A DNA stretch of 64,000 nt from Pontiellaceae bacterium B1224. Lineage in GTDB: Bacteria; Verrucomicrobiota; Kiritimatiellia; Kiritimatiellales; Pontiellaceae. The notes beneath the pieces are model-generated. The model was not told the DNA's origin. It saw only the letters and a list, made by a program, of their open reading frames with translations, and made no database searches. Both the position numbers and the translations under genes were made by a program. Shown here one piece after another: positions 10,601-17,035 of the stretch. Each line of letters starts with the position of its first letter. Position 1 is the first letter of the stretch. The stretch is taken from NCBI GenBank assembly GCA_029432815.1, contig JAROBA010000029.1, positions 1 to 64,000 on the forward strand, in the 5' to 3' direction.

Positions 10601-13600
10601 GATATAGAGTTGGGATTCACCCACGGTGTTTTCGAGTCGGATACTCCATGAGGGGCTGTTGGATGGCACGTTGACCTGAAAATATGCGACCGCACGCGCG
10701 GATAGATTCGTAATAACGGCACTGCCACCGTTGAATGCAATTTCCGGAACGTCGTAGTTCATATTTGATCCGATGGCACTGCTGACAAAACTGTAGCTTC
10801 CGGTGACGGTCGATGAGCTGTTGTAGAACGCGACATAATAGCTGCCAGGCTGTAGCGGCGCGCCCATGGCCATGGAGAGCAGCGTTTGCGGATAGGCTTG
10901 TCCATCAGGATCGTAGGTATAGCCTGTCCAGTCATTGTACTGTGTTCCCCACTGACGTCCGCTTGGCCAGCTTGCAGAGGTCCAGGGGTAATACCAGTAC
11001 GGAACGCCGGACGTTGCCGGAAGCTGGTCGCGGCGGATATACATGGCGGGACGCTCGTCTTCCCACTCCGTCATCCGAAGTTCCCATCCGATGACGTCCT
11101 GACCATTGGTCTGGGCAGGGATGGTGACGCGGTAAAAGTCATAGCTGTTCGGTTCAATCTGAACGGTTAAATTCGTGTAGCCATCAACAGGAAATACGAT
11201 GGGATCATGCGAACCGCTATCCAGAATAAAGGGGCCGATCGGGCCATCTGGATAATATACGCCCACGTACCAGATATCTGCTTCGTGGTCTGGATCCTGC
11301 AGGAATCCCAGCATGCTGGACTGGTCGTTGTAGGAAGTTTGACGGATGGTGGACGTTTCGTTCTGCCGGTAGTTCCAGCGGCCGGGCACATAGTTGCGGC
11401 GGATCGCGATTTCGGTGCCGGGAATATGGTCTTTCAACTGGAGAAGCCACCCCAGCTGGCCGAGCTGCTGGTCAATATCCGAAACCTTGAAGTAGCTCCA
11501 TCCGACATGATCAGGCACGTCGTTGGTGGTGCTGCTGATGAAGTCGATATCCGTCAGAATCGGCTCGCGGTTACGGAGATTGAATTCAAACGAATCATCT
11601 CCGTAGACGGTCACGTAGAACGTTCCGTCCGAAAGCGTGGTCGGCACCAGAGTGGTGCAGTCGTTGATGCTGGAACTGCTGTTTTCTGAAAAGGCATCAT
11701 TATTGAGGGGGTTCGGAACCTGACCAAGCCGCACAGCAACATCCGGATTGGTTCCGCTGTTGGGGGTCACGGTTACTTCCCAGGCAATCTGTTGGGGCGG
11801 AACCGGAATGCGATAGGTCTTAAAGAGGAAGCCGGACTGAGACTGGCCGGAGAGTGTTTCGTTGAAGTTTCCATTTGTTATTTCCTGCTGGCGCGAGTCG
11901 AACCGAAAGGTTTCGTTGGGTGTTCCCGGAACACCGACATAGTAGGAAGTGGCACTTCCTGGCACCAGATACGGGGGCACAAAGAGCCATTGACCGGTAC
12001 GCGTATAGTCATAGTAGCCCGCGTTCGAAGGATGAGGAGCATAGCTTGTCTGGACATAAAACTGTTTATCGAGGGTAGCGCTTCCGGAGCCGTTCTGCAG
12101 CCAGATGCGCCAGGCCTCGGCTTCGGATGGGATGATCGTTTTAAAGTATCGGATGGTTTCCGGCGGGATGGTGGCGACAAGGCCGCGCTCGTCGCCGCCC
12201 GCTGCGGGAAGTGTGCCGAGATCACGGGCGTAGACATCGCCTGAATAGAGATTCCAGATCGCGTTATCATCGGCCGTGACCAGGAAATACCACTCTTGGC
12301 CAGCCCCCGTGGTCGGGGATAAATAACGCGTGAACCCGTCGTCCCCCAAACGGATGGAGCGGTCGCTATAGGCATGAGCCAAATTATTGGTATATGGAAG
12401 ACTGTTCTCCCTGATAAAGAGATCGGCATTCGTCACGCTGGTCAGATCCAAAGCAATGCGCCAGGCTGCGAGATCCGGCAACTCCGTGATAAACCGGTAG
12501 AAGTAGGCTCCTCCATAGGAGTCGGTTTGCGGGTATATCTCCGAACCGCGGTCGGCGGTTCCCGGATCCCAATCCATTTCGGTGAGGAAGATATCCCCGG
12601 CAAACAGGCTCCACTCGGCTCCCTCTTCGGCGTCGACCAACAAGTACCACGTGTCCCCTGCAGTCAGGGGTTGCAGAATGGTATCACTGAGCAGGCTTTC
12701 AGCCAGATATGTGTAGGAATTCGTGGTCACATCGACATTCTGCTTCAGGTAAAGATCCGCCTCGCCACCGTCAACCATCAGTACTGAGCGCCAAAGCCCG
12801 AGCGATCCGGATTGTGTGGTGATTTCAAACAGGTAACTTCCTTCTGCCGTAATCGGATTGTCAAAAACCGTTGTTCCAAGCTGGGCTGTTCCGGGATCCC
12901 ACGCCAGACTTTCCACATGAAGATCGCCGGCAAAAATATTCCAATCCGCGTTATCTTCCATCTCCACCAGAATATACCAGGTTTCTCCGGATTGGAGGGG
13001 TTGTGTGATGGCATCGCTGGCGTTGCTATCGGACTTGAGCGTATAAGAATTGGTAGAGACATTCACATTCTTCTTCATGTAGAGATCGGCTTCTCCGCTT
13101 TCCACCCGGAGTACCGTTCGCCAATGGCCCCACGATCCGGCGGTGGTCTCTGTATCGATCTTAAACAGATAGCTTCCTGCCTCGGTAAATGTATTGGTGA
13201 ACCCCAGCGTCCCCATTTGTTCTGCTCCCGGATCCCATGAAAGATTCACAACATGAAGATCTCCAGCAAATAGACTCCATTGCGTATTTGCATCCGCCTC
13301 CACCAGAATGTACCAGGTTTGCCCGGCCGAAAATGATTGGGTGATCGTGTCATGACCGGGGTCTTCGGATTTTAAAGTATAAGAGCTGTCAGACACATTA
13401 ACGCTCTGCTTCATGTAAAGATCCGCCTCTCCGCTTTCCACCCGTAGCACCGTGCGCCACAGATTGTATGCACCGGCCGGTGTGGTTATTTTATAAAGAT
13501 AACTGCCTGGCTCCGTGATGCTGTTGGTCAATACCTCGGTTCCCAACCGTTCGTTCCCCGGGTCCCATGTCAGATTTTGGACATGAAGGTCACCGGCAAA

Positions 13601-13990
13601 CAGATTCCAGGTGGAATTGGCTTCGGACTCAACGAGGACGTACCAGGTTTCTCCAGCTGTAAGCGGCTGAATGATGGTGTCGTGTCCGGGGTTTTCGGAT
13701 TTTTCCATAAAGTTGCTGGTGGAAATCATGGCATTGGTGCTGATATAGAGATTTGCTTCTCCGCTCGTGACGTTTAGAACCGTTCGCCAGAAGCCAACAT
13801 TGTTGGCTGTGTTCGTTGTGGTTATTGAGAAAAGATAACTGCCCGCGTTTGCGTCGGTGTTAGAGTAGATCTCGGTACCGGACTGTGAGATGCCTTGGTC
13901 CCAAATTAGATTGGTTTGCGCCAGCACTGAATGGCCGGTGAACAGCATAATAAGCTGCACGAATATGACATAAGAAATTAACGTCTTCAT
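4649..13990 (-). CDS. Giant secreted PPC-repeat surface protein
   Basis: About 3113 residues. ATG at 13990 has GGGAGG nearby and gives a signal peptide starting MKTLISYVIFVQL; a start at 14065 would place 25 odd residues before it. The N-terminal part (DNA about 12.2-13.9 kb) has five or more repeats of about 95 residues carrying GDLHV, WDPG and SGEADLY, resembling bacterial pre-peptidase C-terminal (PPC) domains. Next are three large repeats of about 400 residues (7.6-11.1 kb), each with WYYPW, GFYNSS and IREA blocks. Two fibronectin-III-like domains flank a BACON-like domain (5.3-6.05 kb). Two copies of a C-terminal module follow, separated by a calcium-type loop with GTDPTNPLSH. It is probably displayed on the cell surface; its ligand is unknown. 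It interrupts the cbb3 gene cluster. Confidence 0.9.
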   Translation of the reverse strand: MKTLISYVIFVQLIMLFTGHSVLAQTNLIWDQGISQSGTEIYSNTDANAGSYLFSITTTNTANNVGFWRTVLNVTSGEANLYISTNAMISTSNFMEKSENPGHDTIIQPLTAGETWYVLVESEANSTWNLFAGDLHVQNLTWDPGNERLGTEVLTNSITEPGSYLYKITTPAGAYNLWRTVLRVESGEADLYMKQSVNVSDSSYTLKSEDPGHDTITQSFSAGQTWYILVEADANTQWSLFAGDLHVVNLSWDPGAEQMGTLGFTNTFTEAGSYLFKIDTETTAGSWGHWRTVLRVESGEADLYMKKNVNVSTNSYTLKSDSNASDAITQPLQSGETWYILVEMEDNADWNIFAGDLHVESLAWDPGTAQLGTTVFDNPITAEGSYLFEITTQSGSLGLWRSVLMVDGGEADLYLKQNVDVTTNSYTYLAESLLSDTILQPLTAGDTWYLLVDAEEGAEWSLFAGDIFLTEMDWDPGTADRGSEIYPQTDSYGGAYFYRFITELPDLAAWRIALDLTSVTNADLFIRENSLPYTNNLAHAYSDRSIRLGDDGFTRYLSPTTGAGQEWYFLVTADDNAIWNLYSGDVYARDLGTLPAAGGDERGLVATIPPETIRYFKTIIPSEAEAWRIWLQNGSGSATLDKQFYVQTSYAPHPSNAGYYDYTRTGQWLFVPPYLVPGSATSYYVGVPGTPNETFRFDSRQQEITNGNFNETLSGQSQSGFLFKTYRIPVPPQQIAWEVTVTPNSGTNPDVAVRLGQVPNPLNNDAFSENSSSSINDCTTLVPTTLSDGTFYVTVYGDDSFEFNLRNREPILTDIDFISSTTNDVPDHVGWSYFKVSDIDQQLGQLGWLLQLKDHIPGTEIAIRRNYVPGRWNYRQNETSTIRQTSYNDQSSMLGFLQDPDHEADIWYVGVYYPDGPIGPFILDSGSHDPIVFPVDGYTNLTVQIEPNSYDFYRVTIPAQTNGQDVIGWELRMTEWEDERPAMYIRRDQLPATSGVPYWYYPWTSASWPSGRQWGTQYNDWTGYTYDPDGQAYPQTLLSMAMGAPLQPGSYYVAFYNSSSTVTGSYSFVSSAIGSNMNYDVPEIAFNGGSAVITNLSARAVAYFQVNVPSNSPSWSIRLENTVGESQLYIREGLVPTWQMGSGDTISPGQNFSRMTRLVKSGDERFMLLPELGQATIPAGSYFMMVVSEGQGPSGNTIGTGTSSAILHSLGEAPITSLGTINHGGMLTDSGSFVSGETDLFQFDVGPDVLAIEVRLEDTVGTPTYYLRRDGTFPSGPGYGLYSGTTSEFSDTHITTHASPSTGTWSVVVGQAGNPASGAYSLEVHALNYTDFIFDGGGDADVILPPEEWIYYHVNIPVQTNEQDVLGWELRMTEWINARPTMYIRRDLLPAPYGVSGWYYPWTYTTWPSGQQWGTQYNDWSSYTYDPDGQAYPQTLLSMGMGAPLEPGSYYVGFYNSSQTVTGTFSFASSAIGMGMTYEPQTIAFDGGLALITNLAARAVEYFKVTVPSNTPSWQVELENTEGETQLYIREARVPTWQAGSGDTTSPGYSFSSMTRLKIGGGEHFTLLPENGEINIPAGDYYLMVVSDGQQPSGNTIGTGTSAAILHSWGEADVIDIGILNSPGTTTQTGSYGKGEIRRYSFTVPAGVQNMQIRLDDRVGSPEMSLRLDTNFPYGANYGVYSGYVYDDTDLSIINITEPEAGTWSLMVNDSRSAASIEEGSYTLNINLSGTTDVVFDGGGESGVALPPSTWKYYTIEVPEQVGGQDVVGWELRTSEWSGTRPTMYIRRDELPSTSGVPGWYYPWSYTTWPSGFQWGTSNGDWSQRTYSSDGSVTYPKYLLSMGMGAPLEPGTYYIGFYNNSTTVTGNFSFVSSGIGTGMTYSPLSVDFNSSTVVSNLPARDVKYFAVDVPEGMANWKVALENIEGESSLYIREAHVPTWSQGQDGNNSPGYSFNSMVRLDKPDNEHYILLPENDATTIPGGTYYLMVVSLGDNPVNNRSGSGSSSFALHSLGEQTVPDLGNIPMGGSLSVTNLYEAGEADNLYRFNVTNSTGAIELRLMDIAVGDPRFYLRKDGNLPYGPAYGLYSGYSYNHYSESVFTVPNPGTGTWSVVVADHDGETALQNGEYRFLITHKVPAELNFDALLNTNGNSNMSGGLLADNQRDYYRVDVPAMIDGEPIVGWYLTTTTSQGAAQVRVRKDLPPDDAGGGITQSPFSSPAAVVVPPLLTPGTWYVEVKGGGVTSYTLTSSAIWMEREWTMPAMGEAISTPGLDIPLFGDSGVDPAGDPLPIDQGIDLENGYYHFYSVTVPENNAGLLRTQLEAISGNPNLYIRVGNAPTLDYYYYNYQVQYDHRLDSNANTEYGNWVPHDGRYADRLEAGTWYIMVKADGDSNARYRLKLSGGNVYAGGNVQSLMLNDSGYTVQLLAEGDWRHYRVEVPTNAPVNWNITYSQESGNVDLYLRDTVPPGNSSTVADNFIRDWNKDQKNTGNPRPTYPDTGTHTLNVPPLRPGHVYYLGFLARSDASFSISSATSGGTIPSYEKVDFETGFISTNIPAGTEVTYQVEVPPDAVRWIHSTTNTSALNVYLEQGTLPSKTTSDHRYWFNGNGSDNRYLLRQNDQWPWRPNQTYYFTVVNPGGTSEPFSLVMNGSRAPEIPQNLSATDGTRADDVLVSWSSITGVGNYEVWRNTVDDPSSADHIAVGHNSSYYYDTTAEPGQLYYYWASVAGKTNTAWFSDSDSGWRPGSGTISPAMSAFSSLGGSGTIEVTAPAGTLWTAAESLNWITIDSGLTGTNNGTVAYSVSAYGNTVARTGTVTVASQTFTVIQQPLGVPVNVRATDGDYTDRTEITWDPLAGATTYYIYRNHTNTISGASYRGNVSSNIYSDLSGEENRTYFYFVRSRGDGGYGGYSAPDTGHRGNAGVTPEWMNQYFPGGYSGELRIENWNDSPAGYVIHWTPLAGCIYGVLWAESLADPFATLADGIVFPQGSYTDTVHAVEETGFYRLTVLCSEGDGYPGDDADSDGDGYTNYEEFVAGTDPTNPLSHPGISIFGHMSPGGYVLNWVSVSGQLYGILWTDDLLNPFVPLTNGIPYPIESYTDTVHTVEDTGFYRLEFESE

Positions 13991-14152
13991 CGTACCCTCC
14001 CAAGGTGTCGGCCCCTGCCCGAGAGCCGTTGCACTCCTCTTACACCCGCAACGCAACCCGTTCAAGGAATAAATTTTCGATAAAAAAATTTCGATGACAC
14101 GCTCTGTTTAAAACAGAACTAAAACCGGAGAGAGAAGGTCTTTTAGCAATTA

Positions 14153-14896
14153 TTAAGCAGAAGGAGGGTCGATCAAGTGGAAGAGCGTATTGCCCTGCCC
14201 GAGCTCGGTGGTGCAGGCATCCGCGCAGAGATTGCAGTTGGTGCAATCGGGTGTTTTGCTTTCAAAACGCGGGCGCAGGATCATCGGGCAGATTTCATCG
14301 CACCTCCGACAGTTCGTGCAGGTCTTTTCCTGATTCGCAAACTTCATGGTCCGTGTGCCGTCCGACTGAAGCAGCATTTGTATCAAGGCATAGGGGCAGC
14401 CTTTTTTACAGAAGTGTTCCTGGTAATGCACAAACAGGCCGAGGAAACCGAGGAAGAGGGCTGAGAAAATTCCAATGATTGGAAGATGGCCCGAGGCCAT
14501 TAAGCGGACTTGATTATCCAATGGTTGGAAGAAAGAGAGAATGACCTGCGTCAGCAGGAATGAGAACAGGATCGACCATAGCCATACTTTGAAGGGGCGT
14601 GACGCGGATTTGCGGGCTTTCGGGCTGTTCACTTTTTCAAGGAACATATGCATTGGGCAGAGATGCGAACAGAAGAGCCGTCCTTTTTTCATGCCAATCG
14701 CCACCACGAACAGCAAGAGGCCAACGATTGTGAACATCGGATAGAACATGGTGGACAGCCCGAAGTCGGCACCAAAAACACGCAGACTTCCGTTCTCCAG
14801 ATCAAAACAAAAAAAACGCAGGGGAATGCTCAGCAGAACAGCAATGCTGATCCCCTGAATCACTCTCCGGCGCTTCGAATACATCGACATGCCCAT
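14153..14896 (-). CDS. ccoG: CcoG/NapH-like polyferredoxin membrane protein
   Basis: A 247-residue membrane protein with four or five helices, two CxxxCP motifs (CSHLCPMHMF and CKKGCPYALI) and a C-terminal pair of [4Fe-4S] ferredoxin motifs (CTNCRRCDEICP and CTNCNLCADAC). This is the arrangement of CcoG/FixG and NapH/RdxA proteins, which reduce copper or pass electrons during cbb3 maturation. It is shorter than proteobacterial CcoG, which has an added C-terminal domain of about 200 residues. It lies directly after the oxidase subunit genes. Three in-frame ATGs occur in the first five codons, so the exact start is uncertain. An internal palindrome copy (14470-14484) encodes part of LPIIGIF. 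Confidence 0.87.
   Translation of the reverse strand: MGMSMYSKRRRVIQGISIAVLLSIPLRFFCFDLENGSLRVFGADFGLSTMFYPMFTIVGLLLFVVAIGMKKGRLFCSHLCPMHMFLEKVNSPKARKSASRPFKVWLWSILFSFLLTQVILSFFQPLDNQVRLMASGHLPIIGIFSALFLGFLGLFVHYQEHFCKKGCPYALIQMLLQSDGTRTMKFANQEKTCTNCRRCDEICPMILRPRFESKTPDCTNCNLCADACTTELGQGNTLFHLIDPPSA
14470..14484. repeat. Dispersed palindrome TTCCAATGATTGGAA
   Basis: A perfect-arm copy of the window-wide element inside the ccoG-like gene. A second, one-mismatch copy follows at 14516-14530 in the same gene. Confidence 0.8.
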
Positions 14897-14912
14897 GGCT
14901 ACGTACTCAGGT

Positions 14913-15053
14913 TTACCACTGCAGGAACAGATAGACGATGCAGACGATCGTCAATACAATCTCAATTGCAATGTTGAACTTCCCGACGTCGGCATGTCCC
15001 TGCTTAATTTCAGGCGTCGTTTCGAATTCGTACTCTTTATTATTTTCAGACAT
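14913..15053 (-). CDS. 46-residue single-helix membrane protein, possible CcoQ-like subunit
   Basis: A short gene of 46 codons. ATG at 15053 is preceded by GGGAGG and the stop is TAA at 14913-14915. The first half is hydrophilic (MSENNKEYEFETTPEIKQGH); the second half is one hydrophobic helix ending in YLFLQW. It sits between ccoO (17 bases upstream) and ccoG (16 bases downstream), exactly where a small cbb3 subunit (CcoQ or equivalent) would be expected. There is no sequence signature to prove CcoQ identity. The good ribosome-binding site and the tight packing argue for a real gene. Confidence 0.75.
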   Translation of the reverse strand: MSENNKEYEFETTPEIKQGHADVGKFNIAIEIVLTIVCIVYLFLQW

Positions 15054-15070
15054 TGGAAACCTCCCGGAAA

Positions 15071-15655
15071 TTATTTTTCGTAGTCGTTCAGTGGTTGGCC
15101 TTCAGCATTAACGCGCCAGTTTTTATTACGTCCAAGTGTCTGGATGTAGGCGGTTAAATCTTTGATCTCTTCATCGGTCAGGTAGTCGAACGAAGGCATG
15201 ATGGATACTTTTTCGTAGATCCCTTTGCGGTTCGGGAATTTTTCACCCATATTGCGCGGATCCTTGAAATGCGCCCAGTGCCATTCGGAGGAATATTTTC
15301 CGCCCACACGTGCCAGATCGGGCCCGGTACGTTTAGTTCCGAGAAAGTTATAGCGGTCGTTCACATATTCCCAGGACGAAGAAACCGGAGCATTCACCAG
15401 GCGCCAACCGTAGCGGCGTTGATCGGATTCAAGATCGCGAATCTGCTGCGTATGGCAATAGACACATCCCTCGCTCTTATAGATTGCGATACCGCGCTTT
15501 TCCTGCTCGGTATATTCGTGAACGGTATGCTCAGTCGTCCACATTTCCGGGTTAACCATCGGCGGCACAACGGTGGTCAGTACCGCTCCGACAGCGAACA
15601 GGAGGAATGCACCGGTGGCGGTCCAAAGTAAGCTTTTTTCTACATCAATTTTCAT
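15071..15655 (-). CDS. ccoO: cbb3 oxidase subunit II (CcoO), monoheme c
   Basis: A 194-residue subunit with one N-terminal membrane anchor (about 8-30) and one c-type heme motif, GCVYCHTQQIR, near residue 60. A methionine-rich segment, YEKVSIMPSFDYL, probably supplies the axial Met. The TGPDLARVGGKYS and HFKDPR motifs are classic CcoO. It passes electrons from the multiheme subunit to CcoN. It begins 12 bases after the ccoN stop, consistent with translational coupling. The length matches the family. Confidence 0.95.
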   Translation of the reverse strand: MKIDVEKSLLWTATGAFLLFAVGAVLTTVVPPMVNPEMWTTEHTVHEYTEQEKRGIAIYKSEGCVYCHTQQIRDLESDQRRYGWRLVNAPVSSSWEYVNDRYNFLGTKRTGPDLARVGGKYSSEWHWAHFKDPRNMGEKFPNRKGIYEKVSIMPSFDYLTDEEIKDLTAYIQTLGRNKNWRVNAEGQPLNDYEK

Positions 15656-15667
15656 GATTAAATTCCC

Positions 15668-17035
15668 CTACTCAGCAACAACGGCTTCGGCCTCATCTTC
15701 TTCGCGGTATTTCCCGAAGAAGGTCTGCATAATATTATAAAAGAACAGGAAGTAAGCCCCGAAGATGAATGCCCCCGAGAAGAAACGCATCCAATGCGCA
15801 TGCTTGAGCGCTTCCAATGATTGGACAAAAGTGATTTCCGGATTCAGCCAGGCAAAGCCCTGAATAACTCCGCCGATCCAGAGCACAGCAAAGAACGGGA
15901 CGCTCGCCAGCGTCATGATCCAGAAATGCAGATCGCCGAGCTTTTCGGAATAGAGCTTACGACCGGCCAGTTTCGGAGCAACATAGTACACACCCGCCAT
16001 GGCGTAATAGGAGAAGGCTCCGAACAAAGCCATGTGCGCATGCCCTACCACCCAGTCGGTCTTACTGGTAATTTCATTCACCGAACGGATCGCCTGGAAA
16101 GGTCCCTGCAGGCAGGTGAAAATATAATAGACCGTACCCATCATCAGCAGCTTCGGAATCGGTCCGTTCATCCGTGTCCCGCGCGGAGCCGTCGCAAAGG
16201 TTCCGAAGAAGTTCGTGATTACCGCCATCACCGGAATGATCAGGCTGAATGAAAAGATGATGGAAACCGTCTGCAGCCAGTGCGGGCTCGGACCGTGAAT
16301 CATGTGGTGAGCGCCGGTCCAGACATAGACAAAGGAAATCACCCAGAAACCGATCATACTGAGCTTATGTGAATAGATCGGCGTATTGAGCTGTTTCGGA
16401 ATCAGGTAGTAGGCAATGGCCACACCGAGCGGGGTGAAAATGAGCCCCACCGCGTTGTGCACATAGAACCAGATCAGGTTGGCCTGGTTGGTTCCATCCA
16501 CCATCGGCATCTGGCTGAGCATGTTACCCGTGATATATACAAAGGTGGTCCAGATGACCGCTCCCAGCGTATACCAGACGGTCACGTAAAGATATTTCAC
16601 CTTGCGGATGGCCACCGTGCCGACCACGTTGATAAAGAACATGACCCAGCAGACTGCGACAAGATAATCGAACGGGGAAGGGATTTCGCCATATTCCACA
16701 TTCTTAACATGTCCGGTGGCGATACCAATTAAACCGCCGATCATCGTCAGGTTATAAAGAATGCCCATGGCAACTCCGAGCTTTTCAGAGAAGAGCTTTG
16801 TATGGAGAATGCGCGGCAGAATCCAGAACAGGATACCCATATTGGCCTGGAGCAACCAGCCGAACAGGTTAATGTTGGTGTGCAGCATACGTAGGCGCGG
16901 CATGGACAGATATTCAATGTCCCCGACCGTGGGCACCACAAATTTCAGCGCCGTAAGAATCCCCATCGTGAGCGCCAGCCCGAAGAAGGCGCACGCTGAG
17001 ATGATCATCATTTTTGCAGCAGTATCTTGTTTCAT
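15668..17035 (-). CDS. ccoN: cbb3 oxidase catalytic subunit I (CcoN)
   Basis: A 455-residue heme-copper oxidase subunit I with about twelve membrane helices. Visible metal ligands are the low-spin heme histidine in RMLHTNINLFGW, the second heme ligand pair near VVGHAHMALFG, and the copper B histidines including GAHHMIHG. The C-type (cbb3) assignment rests on these motifs and on CcoO and CcoS as neighbours. Its ATG overlaps the stop of the multiheme cytochrome gene (TAATG), so the two are translationally coupled. A one-mismatch palindrome copy at 15812-15826 encodes part of VQSLEAL near the C-terminus. Confidence 0.95.
   Translation of the reverse strand: MKQDTAAKMMIISACAFFGLALTMGILTALKFVVPTVGDIEYLSMPRLRMLHTNINLFGWLLQANMGILFWILPRILHTKLFSEKLGVAMGILYNLTMIGGLIGIATGHVKNVEYGEIPSPFDYLVAVCWVMFFINVVGTVAIRKVKYLYVTVWYTLGAVIWTTFVYITGNMLSQMPMVDGTNQANLIWFYVHNAVGLIFTPLGVAIAYYLIPKQLNTPIYSHKLSMIGFWVISFVYVWTGAHHMIHGPSPHWLQTVSIIFSFSLIIPVMAVITNFFGTFATAPRGTRMNGPIPKLLMMGTVYYIFTCLQGPFQAIRSVNEITSKTDWVVGHAHMALFGAFSYYAMAGVYYVAPKLAGRKLYSEKLGDLHFWIMTLASVPFFAVLWIGGVIQGFAWLNPEITFVQSLEALKHAHWMRFFSGAFIFGAYFLFFYNIMQTFFGKYREEDEAEAVVAE

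Noticed and set aside
9107-10651. 514-codon plus-strand frame
   Set aside because: Antisense shadow of the repeats in the giant PPC gene; Cys/Arg/His-rich and itself repeated only because the real gene is.
13991-14065. Start of the giant PPC protein at 14065
   Set aside because: The added 25 residues are Cys/Arg/Gly-rich and precede a clear signal peptide; the ATG at 13990 has a better ribosome-binding site.
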